DNA from: Tolypeutes matacus
Lineage: Eukaryota; Chordata; Mammalia; Cingulata; Chlamyphoridae
Length of the DNA stretch: 64,000 nt
Assembly: GCA_026826555.1 (NCBI GenBank)
Contig: JAKSZT010053881.1
Coordinates: 11,346,667 to 11,410,666, forward strand
Direction of reading: 5' to 3'
Shown: positions 31,885-44,275 of the stretch, one piece after another
How positions within the stretch are numbered: the stretch's first letter is position 1
How the letters are laid out: the number at the start of each line of letters is the position of its first letter
Made by a program: the position numbers and the translations under genes
The notes under the pieces: model-generated
Told to the model about the DNA's origin: nothing
Database searches by the model: none
The model's input: only the letters and a program-made list of their open reading frames with translations

Positions 31885-32012
31885 TATCCCAAGTGTGGTC
31901 TGAGAATCAGCAGCCTGGCTGTTATTGGGGTGCTTATCAGAAATGCTGAATCTCGGCCCTACCCTAGACTGTCTGACTCAGAACCTGCGTTTTCAGGCAG
32001 GGGAATGTCCCG
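31885..32012 (+). repeat. MER5A
   Basis: 'agtgtggtctgagaatcagc', 'tatcagaaatgctgaatctc' and 'gactcagaacctgcgttttc' follow MER5A. Confidence 0.7.
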
Positions 32013-32690
32013 ATCCTCAGGCCTCGGGCAGCACGGGGGGAATCCTTTTTCCTGTATAGGCTTACAGGATGGTGTCTCAGGGGGCTAAAAGCACATGCTG
32101 CCCTGCCTCCTCCCCCACCTGTGCCCCTCGCAGGACCCATTCATACCAGTGTGGGAGGCAGACTTCTTGGTTGTCAGCATTTCCAGGAAGTGCAAACCCC
32201 TTGTGTAATCCCCATGTGACCTCGTCTGTCTCGGGGTTCATGAACACAGAAGCAGCACGGGGAGCTCTTCCTCACAGTGTGACCAGGCAGTGATAAATGC
32301 ACCACGTGGAAGGAAATCAGTGAATAATCCTCACATAATCTGAAGTGAGTCATGTTGGCCCTTCTTGTGGACTATGTACAAGATGAGTAAATTATGGCTT
32401 CTTAATTCAGCGTATACTGTTAAGGAACACTTAGAGAGTCCCCCCAAATATCAGGGGTCTGCAGATCAGGTGGTCCCTAACCTTGAAGCACTTTACACAG
32501 AAATAACATTATACCCTTTCCACCTTTGGTAACAAAGTTAAATAAAGGATAGGTAAAATGCTTTGTAGACATGGACTGTGGTGATTTTGAATCAATAGCA
32601 GCTCCAGGGACCCGCATCTGCTGCTTCCTCTGCCTCCCCACTCCCGTCCTACCCCTCTCCTATTTGCTCTGGGCTCTCAGTGTGGAGCAC
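32013..32690. other. Unassigned
   Basis: The sequence is unique, with no exon or nameable repeat. Confidence 0.4.
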
Positions 32691-32694
32691 AGTC

Positions 32695-32905
32695 CATAGA
32701 GAACACCACTAGGACTCTGCGCGCTTTGCCCATTTAATCCTCAATACAACTCCTCGAGGCAGTGATTTTTATCACTATTTTATAGATGAGGAAATAGAGG
32801 CTCACAGAAGTGAAATTGTCCAAGGTCATGTGTCTTGCAAGTGTCAGTGTCAGGATTAGAATTCAGATCTGTCAGGGATGCTCAAGTCCATGTCTTTCCC
32901 TCCAC
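32695..32905 (-). repeat. MIR
   Basis: Antisense MIR: 'ttaatcctcaatacaactcc', 'atagatgaggaaatagaggc', 'agtgtcaggattagaattca'. Confidence 0.75.
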
Positions 32906-33773
32906 ACCTGGTTGCTTCAGTCTCACCTGGCTCCTTGTGGAGTTTCAGGTGATAGATGCAGGGTGGGGTAGGGAGTGGGCAGGGTTTACTTGGTGCATCA
33001 AAAATCACATGACACCAGTGACTGTTGACCCCATTTACAGGTCCTGAGATGCTCTAAACCACCAAGGGGTGAAAAGAGAAAAACAAAAAACAAAAAACAA
33101 AAACCCAGTCCTGGAAGGAATGTCTAAGCCCACAGAGGTAGGGGAATGGTATAAGCTTCCCCTTAGAAAGATCTTTTATTAATACTGTTTTACTGGTTCT
33201 TTTTGAAAATAGAGATGGAATAACTAAAAGCACCTTGTATTTGAAACTGAGGCAGTAGGTACAGGCTATTGGCCCTTGGGACCCACCAGGATGAGTAACA
33301 GATAAGAAGGACATAGAAAAGAGGGGCGGGGCCACCAGACAAAGGAGAGAGGAGCAGTTGATTCAAGTCTCAAAGACTCTATTTATAGCTGAGACAACAA
33401 CTCAGAGGATAAAGGATCCAAATCCAGATCCACAAATGATTCAACACTTGGCTGTTCATGTTTTCTCACCAGGACGTCACGAGGCTGAGTCTGCTAAAAT
33501 TCCTTAACAGTACAGCTCTCCAGGAAACCAACCACATCTCTGCCATCATGGGGTCTAGGCTACAGTGACTGAACCCAAACATAACCCTCGAATGTGCCAC
33601 ATCTCGGTCATCCTTGCTCACCATCCACAGTGTGAGGTCCTCTGGGCATGGATTTCCCCTCTGCGCCCTTCTCCATGGTTCTCCTCTTCCCTGGCCCAAT
33701 TCTCCCTGTTCCCTTCTCTTCCAAACCTCTCTAAAGCCCCTTTCTACATCTTAGAGGCTTACACATTCCTGAC
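32906..33773. other. Unassigned
   Basis: No exon is seen on either strand. Confidence 0.4.
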
Positions 33774-33936
33774 ACCAGTGCTCCTAAACTTTCCTGGTCA
33801 TAAGGCTCACCTTATCCTTGCAGATTCCCAGGCTCCTCTCCTAACAGCCTGGATTGGAGAGACCCAGGTGGAGACCTGGAGACCCTGCGTTTAACAGGAG
33901 TTATGTGTCCTTATGATCACGTTTGAGAAACACTGG
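33774..33936 (+). repeat. MER5A-like element
   Basis: It starts 'caccagtgctcctaaacttt' and ends 'tttgagaaacactgg', matching the inverted ends of MER5A, with a diverged middle. Confidence 0.6.
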
Positions 33937-34594
33937 ACTGTACTCCCCCTGCTATTGCTCCTGAACAGGCCCTCCTCCTAATTCACCCTGGAGCTAGCTA
34001 CAGTCCCCCATTCCACACAACCCTATCTAGTGGACAACCTCTCCAACGCTCCCACCTCAAAGCAAACTGACCTCCCAGCTCCAGTGACCTGCGCCTGTGC
34101 TCCATTCACCTACCTACTCCCCTGACCTTGTCATTATTAGGAAGTGCCACCCCCTGACATATCACATGCTAATAACCTCTTTCTGCCTACCTTCCCCTCA
34201 CCTTCCCATATTCTCCTGGCACCTGGACCCTGAGCATTGACTCCCATAATCCTCTGATGCATCCACATCTTCCTGGTCTATCAGCTCCTTCCTTCCCTTC
34301 CCATTTGACACCCATGGTCGATCATATGAGCTACAGCCCCATTTCTCTCCATTTCCTGCCCAACCCACCCATGCCAACCTCCCACGAATACACATACAGC
34401 CAACCAATCACCAAGTTTTGAGGCATTTACCCCTAAACAGTCCTCAAACTTCTGTCCTCTCCTCCCCCGACCCCACTGCCACTCCAGTCTGGGTCCTCAT
34501 CCTTTCCCACATCCCACCTGGACTTGCCATAGACTCCCACTGGTCTCCCTCCCTCCCACCCTGCCTCTCCCCAATCTGTCTTCCACTCAGCCAC
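33937..34594. other. Pyrimidine-rich unassigned stretch
   Basis: C and T predominate on the plus strand. No exon is seen; it may be a diverged LINE. Confidence 0.4.
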
Positions 34595-34830
34595 CTGAGC
34601 AATGTTTCTAAAACATGAGCCTGATCCCATCTCACAACCATGTAAAGCCCCTCAAAAGAGCTTCTTGTCATCCACAAGTTACAGTCCAAACTCCTCAGCA
34701 TGGCTCTCTCAAACTCATGCCTCCAGATCAATGATCACACAATTTCCTCTCTTCTTCGCCTGACCAACTTCCACCCTCCTTCCTGCCTTAGCCTAGGCAT
34801 CCATCATGTCCCCCACAGCTTCTTTCCTGG
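34595..34830 (+). repeat. L2 fragment
   Basis: 'cctgatcccatctcacaacc', 'gttacagtccaaactcctca' and 'gcatggctctctcaaactca' follow the L2 3' part. Confidence 0.7.
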
Positions 34831-36635
34831 CTCTGTCCAGCTGGGTTAATGCTCCCAAAAGTGTCCCGGTAGCACCCTGTGCTGACCTCTGTCCCTCCAC
34901 TTACCAGTGTGGTGAATTTAGCTATTCACTGTGGAAAGGGAGAGAGTTTGAGGATCGTTTTACAGGTTTACAGCCTCCCCACCGTTACCACAGTAACCAA
35001 GAGCTGGCTCTTCCTTACACCTATGAATGTTGTCTGGAGCCAAAACTGTCCCCTCCCTCTGCCTCTCAGAGTGAGGCCAAGGACCACCCAGGAATCTGTC
35101 CACCTTTATCACTGCTCCTCAAAGGGAGTGGCCTCTCCTGGCTATTGGCAAAGCTGCCAGAAACTTGGCTTCGACCCACATGCTGCTAAACTGGTGGTCC
35201 AGATATTCTGGCAGAGACCAGTTTAAAGAGGGGGAGAGATGAAATCATCACAGTGGTTTTCAGACCACCCTGAACCCTAAGGCTCACTGTATATGAATAG
35301 AGTGAGGGTTTACTGTAGATGTCCAGGGTGGGAGGGAGGGTGCTAATCTCCATACTCATCCCCTCTCAGGAACCCTGAGATGTCAGAGCAGGACTTCAGG
35401 AACACTGTTTACAAACTAACCTGCTGGCCCTTCTGGGAGGAAAGGTGAAGCGGCTTTAGGAGATGCTACAGCCCCCGGGACTCTAGGAGGACCCTCTTGA
35501 ACACAATGGAGGGGGATGCTGCCCCCAGCCTCTGCAGGAACTCTCTGGATAAGCAGAACATTCCCACTACTGTAGGAGATGGGACAGACCTCAGCCTGGA
35601 GTGCTGAATGATGTCAGAGAGACTAATGTTGAACTGGACTCTGCAGGACCCTGCAAATGTCCTCTGACCTAGCCCTAGAGCAAATGGGTCACAAGCCCCT
35701 TCAAAGAAGGGGTTGGAAAAACTGACAGTGCCAGGTTATCTGTTACAACCCACTAGAAGCTGGTCCTGCTAAGGGAAAGATAAACTTCTTTGCAGGGTTG
35801 AAAATAGAACAGTCAAGGCTACAGTGGAAGTAGGAGCAGTAAGGTCAGAAGAGGCACAAGCAGAAGCATATGGCCAGTCCAAACCGTTAAGGCAGAGAAT
35901 AAAAAACAGGGCTGTTGTGTACAGTTGTGCAGGCTGTTCACTGTACAAGGCTGCCCAGTCGAGGAAGCAAACGGAGACTGAAATCTAGTCTATACACCTA
36001 TTAGGCAAGGTGTAGGACTGCATTGCTGGGAAAATAGGTACCTGTTTCAGCATATCAAGGTGCTGCCCAGGCCCACGTTCATATCCAACTCCTCCCTGTG
36101 CCCCCCCCTTCACTATCTCCCCACTCCCTCCCACCACACCCCCAGTTATTCCAAGGCTTCCATGGCCAGGGGAAAGAAGACCAGTATATTTATCACTGTG
36201 GCCATGGCAACCTAAATCCTGACAACCCATTTCTGAATGGAGTCGAGGGTACCTGGTAGAGGGAGGCCTGCCTCCCCACGCCTGCCCAGCGACCCCACTG
36301 TGCTCAGCTGTTAGGAGAAACTATGCCTAGAGAGCTAAGCAGCCAATCTGTGGCTGAATGCCAAGTGATAAGAGGCTGTTAAGTTTTCCTTCTTTGTATC
36401 TTTCCTATTTATAGCTTCACCTTAACAGCATCCATGCTTAAGCAGGTCCTAGCCTGCCAAGAAAACTTCTAGGAAGATTATAGCTCTTGCTCTGAAAGCC
36501 AATGACTTTCTTTCTTTCTTTCTTTAAAACTGGAATCTGGGGACTTCCTCCTGCCTCTTTGGCTTGGTGGAGAAGGTGGACAGGAAACAGAGGACCCTCT
36601 TAGAGGTCAACATGGCAGAGAGAGCAGAGCAGGGG
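34831..36635. other. Unassigned
   Basis: Open frames of up to 127 codons at about 34806-35226 show no known protein features. A short (TTTC)n run lies at 36508-36525. No gene is recognised. Confidence 0.4.
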
Positions 36636-36639
36636 GAAC

Positions 36640-36815
36640 TAACTTTTCTGAGCCCTGATTTTGGGCTGTACATACACGATTATATTTCATTCTCCTTGTA
36701 AAATAAATGTCTTTATCTCCATTTTAAAGAACCTCATTGAGAATAAATAACCTTGGTCAGCTAGTAAGCTGTAGGAACCTGATCTGAATTCTCTGGTCTG
36801 TCTGGTTCTGACACA
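36640..36815 (-). repeat. MIR
   Basis: Antisense MIR, diverged: 'attctccttgtaaaataaat', 'ccttggtcagctagtaagct', 'gatctgaattctctggtctg'. Confidence 0.6.
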
Positions 36816-37068
36816 TAGGTGTTTTTTGTTTTTGTTTAACTCATACTGTCACCTGCAAAGTATCTCCCTTGGGGAGAGAGAAACTCAAAATAGTGAAAAA
36901 GGAACAGAAAAAGCTTGAGGATTTTTTAAATTAAGTAATAGAAGCCTGTCTCCCTATAGCTTTCTACCTTCCTGTTCCTCCTTCCCAGGCTCTGGGAAAT
37001 ATAACACTCCTTGCCTTGTCCCCCTCAGCCCCCCACATGATTTTAAAACAGGGGAAATGATCACTTTA

Positions 37069-37194
37069 TTTATTTATTTATTTATTTTTATTTTTATTTT
37101 TATTTTTTTTTTTACCGGGAGGTCCCGGGTATCGAACCCGGGTCCCTCCATATGGGAGACGGACGCCCAACCATTTGAGCCACATCCGTCCCCT
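37069..37194 (-). mobile_element. DAS-type SINE, short form with TSD
   Basis: Perfect duplications 'gaaatgatcacttta' at 37054-37068 and 37195-37209. Pol III boxes are near consensus and the tail is of (AAAAT)n/(AAAT)n type. Confidence 0.95.
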
Positions 37195-37439
37195 GAAATG
37201 ATCACTTTAAAGCTGTAAATTGCAAGGGGGATGTGGGATTGGGTAGAGGGGCTCATGAGCTGATTACACAGGGCCCTCAGTGATTCCACCCTCATCCTCT
37301 AGCCAGCTTCTCAACCTCCGCCATCCATAGCTTCTCAATCCACACTCACCCAATGCAACATCCCCTAAAGAATGGTTGCCAAGACCCACACTTTAGTTCT
37401 TAATATGTGAAAGCGGGAAGGGGCTGCAAATAATATTAG

Positions 37440-37875
37440 CTAATGTTTACTTAGTGCTTGTTGCATAACACCCAAGCACTGTTCTAGGAGCATTACATAT
37501 GGACCTTTTTTTTTTCTTTTTAGGTACCAAGGCTGGGAACGGAACCCAGGACCTCCTATGTGAGACACCAGTGCTCAACCACTGGGCCACATTGGTTCCC
37601 CTGAGTTGGTTTTTTCATCTGTTCGTTTGTTGTTTGTTTTTCCGAGGCACTTGGAACCCAACCAGAACCTCCCATGTGGGAAGCAAGTGCTCAATCGCTT
37701 GAGCCACATCCGCTCCCTTATATATAGGTCCATTTAATCTACACATACAAAGTACCACGAGGAAATCAAAGCCCAGAAAGGGTCCATAACTTGCCCAAAG
37801 TCTCCCAGCAATCGGCAGGGGGCTTGGAGCTCAAACTCAAGACAGCCTGGCTCCTAACTGTGATGCTGCCCTGCC
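37440..37875 (-). repeat. MIR split by a SINE dimer
   Basis: MIR text at 37440-37505 ('gcactgttctaggagcatta') resumes at 37718-37875 ('aagggtccataacttgccca', 'gacagcctggctcctaactg'). Confidence 0.75.
37506..37717 (-). mobile_element. Two-headed DAS-type SINE inside MIR
   Basis: Minus-strand heads end near 37717 and near 37600. The linker between them is 'gagttggttttttcatctgt' in plus-strand reading, a form also seen at 48150 and 63335. Flanks 'atatggacc' and 'atataggtcc' are probably the duplication. Confidence 0.85.
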
Positions 37876-37879
37876 TCCC

Positions 37880-38594
37880 AGAGAGCATCCTGTTGGTCCC
37901 TCCACCCTGTTTCCTAGGCCCAGGGACTTGCCCAGCTAGTCCAGGGCAGAGCCAGGAAAAGATGTCAGGACTCCCGACCCAGAGCTCTTTCTAGCACCCC
38001 AGGAGCTCAGCACACCCAAGATGCACGAGTTTGCTAATCGCATTTTCTGAGCTCAGATTTTTGATCCCATCGAACACTTTGCACTAGAAACTTCTTAAAT
38101 ATTCGTTCTTCCGGACATGCCACTGTCAGACATCTGTACCATACTTGAGAATCCCTAATGGGCTCGTGGAAGGCTAAATATAGACTCCATGAGATTCTTC
38201 ACCTCTCCCCGCCTCGGCAGACGAATACAAGCAGAAGTCAGGAACAACAACGGCATCTCACACATCCACTAAGTGTCCGGGCACAACTTCTAAACACTCC
38301 CTGCAAGACCGGCAAATATTTTGATAATCTTTCCCCTACAGGAGTCTCCCATGGAGAACAAACGCACACAGTTGGGGGCGATTTTTAGCAGAATGCCACA
38401 GGAAGAAACATGACATCTGCGGAGGGGATTTTTTGACTCTGACCTTGTGAGGAGGGAAGCAGATTGCTGCTAGAGTGCACGGAGGGCAGGGGCTGCGCCG
38501 GGATGTCTGCTGTGCCCGCAGCTCCGGGGCGGGCAGGTGTGTGGGCCGCCCTCGGGGGACGCCATCGAGTGAGGCAGCCCGTGCAGTGAAAAGC
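37880..38594. other. Unassigned
   Basis: The sequence is unique, with a modest rise in GC at 38470-38590. No exon is recognised. Confidence 0.4.
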
Positions 38595-38599
38595 GCAGG

Positions 38600-38770
38600 C
38601 CTGGACTCAGGCTAACACGAGTTTTGAGACTGGCTCTGTGACCTTGGGTAAATTCCTTCACCTCTCTCTGGTCCTCAGTTTTCCCACTGTAAAACAGGCA
38701 TGATGAGAGTTTGAGTATTAGACGCAATAACATGAGGGAACATGGAGCTCAGGCCTGGTGTGCAATAACC
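38600..38770 (+). repeat. MIR
   Basis: 'gcctggactcaggctaacac', 'ctctgtgaccttgggtaaat' and 'ctcagttttcccactgtaaa' follow the MIR core. Confidence 0.8.
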
Positions 38771-38774
38771 GCTA

Positions 38775-40570
38775 GCTCAGTCGTTCCCGGGAAGTCCTCC
38801 GATTTCTCTGAAACGCGCCTCGTGGGGCGTGCTCTCAGCTGTCACTGGTTCCCTTTATTAAGCTTTGCCTTTCAGGGCCGAGGCCTCTCTCTTGGCCATT
38901 GGGTGAAGAGGGATAGGCCTGAATGCCTGGGCGCCCCGCAGGCCACATGTTTCCCCCTCTGTAACAGAAGTCGGAGGCACGTCTGACGACGAGAGAGCAG
39001 CAAGGAAGGCCGTTTCCCCACGTGCATCAGGCCCAGAGGCTCCTGGCATGGAGCGGTTTTTCACAAAGGTATATTATATTGAAAAAGATAAAGTCAAATT
39101 CACAAATGTTTATAAAAAATTAAAACAGTATAGAGCCATTGGACCAAAAAAGGTGCCGCACAGACTGAACAGCCTGATGTGGAGCCTGAAGGACTCCCTC
39201 TTGTCCCCACCTCACGCCCACTTTCTGGCCCCACCCCCAGGGCCTTTTTCGGAAGCTGATTTTCCCTCCATTTTAGGTGTCTACAGGCCTTGCTAAGGAA
39301 TGCCCTGAGGCCCCACAGTCTCCTGGTGACTCTTGAGTCAGAAGCTGGGTGCCTGAGGCAAAAGAGCAGTTTCCTGTGTACCTGAGCTGCCAATCATTCC
39401 CCACCCACCCCTGCCTTCTCAGAGAGGGCACTGGAGCCACCCTCGGGGGCTGGACGGGACCTGGCACACAGAAGGGGATTGGCCAATGTTGCTGGAGAAC
39501 CCAGGCCACACAGGAGCAGACACGTGGGTCTTGGTGCTTCATCCCTGAAAGAAGCCTAATGGTAAGGGACCGTGTCCGCCCAGGGCAAGATTCACATGGT
39601 GGGAAGTCTTGAGGCCAAAGCACATAACCTTGAACACATCCCACCCCCCATAAACACTCACGCCAGTGCATTTAGCTATCTGCCAGCAGCCAGGGCCCCT
39701 GCTGTACTTCCTTTCTAAGACAGAAGAATCTGGTTTGATGTTATGAGAAGAAAATGTGTCTGTGTGTAGGTGTTGTAGGGGGGTTGGGGCATGAGTGCGT
39801 AGGGAGCGAGAATGTTGACAAGAAATCCAAACACATGGGCCAGAAAGGAATCTTAAAAACAGCCACTGCCTAGCTGTCTCTTCTCTGTGCCCCCAACTTA
39901 TCAGCTCAGATCCAGGGTCAGGGGAAGTCTGAGACCAGCTTTGCACAGCAAGCTGACCCAGCACCTGGGTCTGAGCAACGGAAGTGGCTGCCTTTAGCAG
40001 GCCGTCCCCAGCTGCTGGGCCTTGAGGTCCCACTTTGGGGGAGGAGCAGTGCCACCTGACCCTGATTTGACTCTGCTGCTCCAGTTGGAGGCAGACATGA
40101 AGCCAAAACACTTCATTAAGACTAGAGGTCAGATAACAGCCCCAGCCTTCTTTGGAAATCAAACACCAGCCAGTGGCATGGAACTATCCAGGTTCTAGCC
40201 CTCCCAGGAGTGCCCCAGCTTGTATTTCAGTGAGCTTCTGCTTCAGCAGCTCCCACAGGAAGGAGAATGCTTGCTCCCACCTTGTTTTTAATTTTAAGAA
40301 TACTGTAGTCCCTCTAGGAATACTCATGTTTTCTTCACAGCCAAAGTGGCAGCTACCCCCACACTTCAGTGGCTTCACACTGATCTCCAGCCAGGCCCAG
40401 AGATATGGTATGCTGGGAAGCAAACAGGCCCAGGGACTAACAAAGTGGTCCTGCTCTCTGTGGTCCAGGGCTGGCACCACAGAAGAACACACAAGTGCAT
40501 CCTGCCTTAGTGCAAGGAGGAGCTGCTCAGAAACGGAATTTCTGTCAGGTCAGACCCTGTGGCCATTGGG
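38775..40570. other. Unassigned, gene-like frames rejected
   Basis: Minus-strand frames of 132 and 207 codons at 39273-40162 overlap, but show no family signature and no convincing splice pattern. I see no gene here. Confidence 0.4.
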
Positions 40571-40575
40571 CAGTT

Positions 40576-41092
40576 TGATGTAATTATGAATTCCAAAAAT
40601 ATAATTGGATCATGCTTGTAAACTCATCTGTTAATCTGGGCATGATTAAATTATGATTAGGGCGTTGACTGGGCCATGTCAGTAGGGCGTTGAGCCCCAC
40701 CCCTTGGTGGGTGGGGGAATTGAATATAAAAGGCAAGGCAAGAACAGAGTTGAAGCCGTTTTTTAAGAAGCAGTTTTGATGTTGGAAAGAAGGCCCCAGG
40801 AGAAGAGAAGCGAGCCGTTCACATGATGGTCTACAGCTGACCTTGTGGAGGAAACAGGAGCTAAGCCCGGAGAGAAACGCAGCCCTGGGAAGAGAGGAAC
40901 CCCAGAAGCCTGAACCCTGGCAAACGCCGGCAGCTGTCTTGCTCCAACACGTGGCAATGGACTGTGGTGAGAGAAGAAACTTAATGCTTTATGGCCTGGT
41001 ATCTGTGGACTTCTACCCCAAATAAATACCCTTTATAAAGACCAACCCATTTTTGGTATTTTACAGTAGCACCCCTTTGGCTGACTAATACC
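40576..41092 (+). mobile_element. Solo MaLR-type LTR
   Basis: This full LTR is of the family that produced the copy at 23370-25087. It has a U3 with TATAAA at 40725-40730, a 'ccccaaataaataccc' polyadenylation region and the end 'ggctgactaata'. It is about 517 bp and intact in length. No internal region follows, so it is a solo LTR left by recombination. The short flanking duplication is not clear. Confidence 0.8.
40725..40730 (+). promoter_or_regulatory. TATA box of the solo LTR
   Basis: TATAAA in the context 'ttgaatataaaaggca'. The 5' end of the retroposed copy maps to 40753 here, 28 bases further on, where transcription from such a box would be expected to begin. Confidence 0.6.
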
Positions 41093-41204
41093 TTACTTAA
41101 ATTGCTAAAGGAAAGATAGATTAAATATGCAATCTGTGTGATGAGGGGTGTCATTTGGAGAAATGAAGAATACTACATTCATAAAACTAGAAGAAAGCCA
41201 GTTT

Positions 41205-41310
41205 TCTATTTTTTTTTTTTATTTTTTTTTTTGGGTATTTTTTCCTTTTTTCTATTTTTTTAAATTTTTATTTAATTTTATTTTTTGTTTGTTTTTATTT
41301 TAAAAACAAT
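41205..41310 (-). repeat. T-rich tract
   Basis: About 100 bases are nearly pure T with A and G interruptions. Flanking 'ttttcta' on both sides may mark an insertion consisting mostly of poly(A) on the minus strand. Confidence 0.5.
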
Positions 41311-41459
41311 TTTCTAAATTATGGGTTTTGAAAGTCAGCTTTGGGTGTGTTAGGGGCTTTAAAAAGTGGCACACCTCTGCAGGCTTTCCAATTAAATGTA
41401 CATGTAATGATGATATATATCACATTTATATCATGCTTTACAGTTTACACAGTGTTTTA

Positions 41460-42100
41460 TGTGCCCATTCATTTGGCAGATCTCAATGAGCACCTACGTA
41501 TCCCCAGGCACTATGCTAGGAAAGGGGGACACAATGGTGAACAAGACTGGTAAGACCCCTGCTTCCATTGAGTTCACCCTCTAGTTGGGGAAGACAGACC
41601 CTAAAGAGACAAATGAATCAGCAAGACAAATTCAGGGGCCAATAAATGCTATGAAGAACATAAAAACAGGTAATAGGCTAAAGCTGTACTGTCCAATATG
41701 GTAGCCATTAGTCACACATGGTTATTTGAATTTAAGTTTAAATTAATTAAAATTAAATAAAATTTAAACATTCAGCTCTTCAGTTCACATTAGACACATT
41801 TCCAGAGCTCAGTGGCCACATATGGCTAGTGGCTAATGTATTGTATAGCACAGCTATAGAACATATCCATCATTGCAGACATTTCTATAGGACAGTAATG
41901 GCTAGAGAGTGACTTGAGGCTCATTTAGATTGGGTGGTCAAGGAAGATCTCTCTGAAGAGGTGCCTTGAGTTGAGACTTGAAAATGAGAAGAAACCAACA
42001 ACTCACAGATCTGAGTGGAGGTAGGATCAAGAGGGCAGAGTGGCCCAGTGGCTCTAGGGCAATGGTCCAAATGTAGGCATGAATTTGGCAAATTCAAGGA
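41460..42100 (+). repeat. L2 3' end split by a hAT element
   Basis: 'cattcatttggcagatctca', 'ccaggcactatgctaggaaa' and 'gagttcaccctctagttggg' come before the insertion. 'gatctctctgaagaggtgcc' and 'ttgagttgagacttgaaaat' come after it. Confidence 0.8.
41684..41899. mobile_element. Non-autonomous hAT-type element with 8-bp TSD
   Basis: Inverted ends 'tactgtccaatat' and 'ctataggacagta' and an 8-bp duplication with one mismatch ('ggctaaag' 41676-41683, 'ggctagag' 41900-41907) identify a hAT-superfamily element. The inner 'ccacatatggctagtggcta' is typical of Charlie-derived MERs. The exact family name is not certain. Confidence 0.8.
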
Positions 42101-42164
42101 ACAGAAAGAAGGTTGGTGTGACTGAAGTGTGATGGGCAGGGGTGGGGAGTAGAGAATGATGAGG

Positions 42165-42865
42165 TCAAAAGTAATAATAAGGAAGCAACCCAAGAGTCTA
42201 CCAACAGATGAGTGGATAAACAAAACATGATATATACTACAATAGAATATTATTCAGCTATAAAACAGAATGAAGTTCTGATGCATGCTACATCATGGGT
42301 GAAACTTGAAGACATCATAAGGAGTGAAATAAGCCAGACACAAAGGGACAAATATTGTATAATCTCACTGATATGAAATAATTAGAATAAGCAAATTACT
42401 AGAGTCAGAAACTAGAATACAGGTTGTCAGAGGCTGGGTAAGGGTGGGGAATAGGAGATAATGTTTAATTAGCATAAAATTCCTATTTAGGGTGATGGTA
42501 AAGTTTTGGTAATGGATGATGGTAATGGTACAACATTGGGAATGTAATTAACACCTCTAAATTGTCTGTCTGAAAGTGGATAAAATGGAAATTTTAGGTT
42601 GTAGATGTTACCAAAATCAAATGTTTTTTTTTTTTAACCCATAGAACCTTACAACACAAAGAGTGAACCCTAATATTAATTATGGAGTATATTTAATAGT
42701 GTAATTATAATGATACTGTTTCATCAAAAGTTACACTAATGCAAAATGTTAATAATAGGGAAACTGTGTGTATGAGGGGGGTGTATATGGGAACTCTATG
42801 CTTTCTGCATGATTTTTCTGTAAACCTATAACTGCTCTAATTTTTAAAAATGTAATAAAACAGCT
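42165..42865 (+). mobile_element. L1 3' end (ORF2 tail and 3' UTR)
   Basis: 'gaatattattcagctataaa' and 'gtgaaataagccagacacaa' are ORF2-tail text. 'gtgatggtaaagttttggta' and 'ctgtaaacctataactgctc' are L1 3' UTR text. Confidence 0.85.
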
Positions 42866-42867
42866 GT

Positions 42868-43065
42868 CAGCTATTGAGTATTTATTATGTGTTGGGCATC
42901 TATGAGGTAAGTACTATTATCCTCATTTTACAGATAATGCCAAGACACAGAGAAGTAAAGACATTTGGCCAAAGGCACACAGCTAGTGAGGGGACAGAAC
43001 TAGGATTTCAACTGAGTAGCACGGCCGTGGAGCCCCTCACCACTATACTGCACTACCTCTCCTGG
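42868..43065 (-). repeat. MIR
   Basis: Antisense MIR: 'attatgtgttgggcatctat', 'cacacagctagtgaggggac', 'ctcaccactatactgcacta'. Confidence 0.8.
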
Positions 43066-43079
43066 GGGACAGGGGCTGG

Positions 43080-44135
43080 GTCCTGACGCCCTGATAGGAG
43101 TTCAGACCATATTGGCATGTGTAGGAAGGGACTGCGAGTTTTTAAGCAGGAGAGTTACCTGACCTGTTACACTTTTAAGTGATTTATCTGTTCAGACAGT
43201 TACCTCCTTAATCCAGGATATAAGTCTGCTGTGGCCATGACTAGGATAGCAGCAATTCTTTGTTTTTATTTTTTAAAGCCTATTGGACACTGCACTTTTA
43301 TTTTTCATGGTTTAGTTATCGTCAATGATTTTGGCAGATAAAACAATGCATCTTTTCCTTCCTAAAAAATACACTTACACATTCCTAAACAGTTGCTCCA
43401 AAAGTCAATTGGCACAATTCTGTGACCATTTAGCTGTAGGAAAGCCAGTCCAGTTTTTGCCAGGTCTTACCTAATTCCATTGGAAGCATCCTTTCTATGT
43501 TCTTCGATTGTTATCAGATCAAGCCAGTGCTCTTCAGTCTCCACCCAGGTCTCCACCCAGGGTTGCGTTGCAGCTATGGGAAGGGGGGTGGAATCTTTTT
43601 TTCCAGGGGGAATCCAAAGTGTGGGATTTATGTGTGGAAAAGAACTTCATGGGCTGTACAGCATTTGAGCATCCCAATCCTGAGCATTTAGAGGGGCAGT
43701 TATTAGGACTGTACAGATTATCCTGGCTGCCAGATTAAGTGATGCTGTGGCATTGACTTTGGATGTGGTGTCTCTGTGTGTGCCAGGTTCCCCTGTAAAA
43801 GAAGGAATAGGAATAAGGCAAACTGACAGACCTCCCAGAGAGAGGGCAGGAATGTTATTGTATATAAATCTGCTCCAACCTTCTGCAAACAATTGCTAAA
43901 GGTGCTTATATAAAACACAACTTCAGTCTGCCTCCAGCCCTTAAGGTTCTCCCTCATCTAATTCCAATTGTTTATTCAGTGGTAGTGGGATAAGGGGAGC
44001 AAGTCGATTCAACTATTGTTTCCCTTCCAGCCATGGCTACCTTTGGAGGCCCAGAATGCAGTGGCCTGTTTGGGAGTACAGGCCCTGCTGGTGTCCCCCA
44101 CACCTGATGACATCCTTTCCCCTCCTGTCAGGTGA
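43080..44135. other. Unassigned
   Basis: No exon is recognised. Short overlapping frames at 43480-43738 are not supported by any protein feature. Confidence 0.4.
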
Positions 44136-44139
44136 CAGG

Positions 44140-44275
44140 TCACTTAATCTCTTGGTGGCTCCATTTCCTCATCACTGAAATGAGGATAATTATCATTTAC
44201 TATTGTTCTACCTCACAGCGCTGTTAGGAGAATTAAATAAGCTAATATATGCAAAACACTTAGAACAGTTACCAT
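44140..44275 (+). repeat. MIR
   Basis: 'ccatttcctcatcactgaaa', 'gctgttaggagaattaaata' and 'gcaaaacacttagaacagtt' follow the 3' half of MIR. Confidence 0.75.

Noticed and set aside
39539..40162. Minus-strand 207-codon frame
   Set aside because: No family signature, no splice pattern and no neighbouring exon. Its shorter companions in other frames suggest chance.
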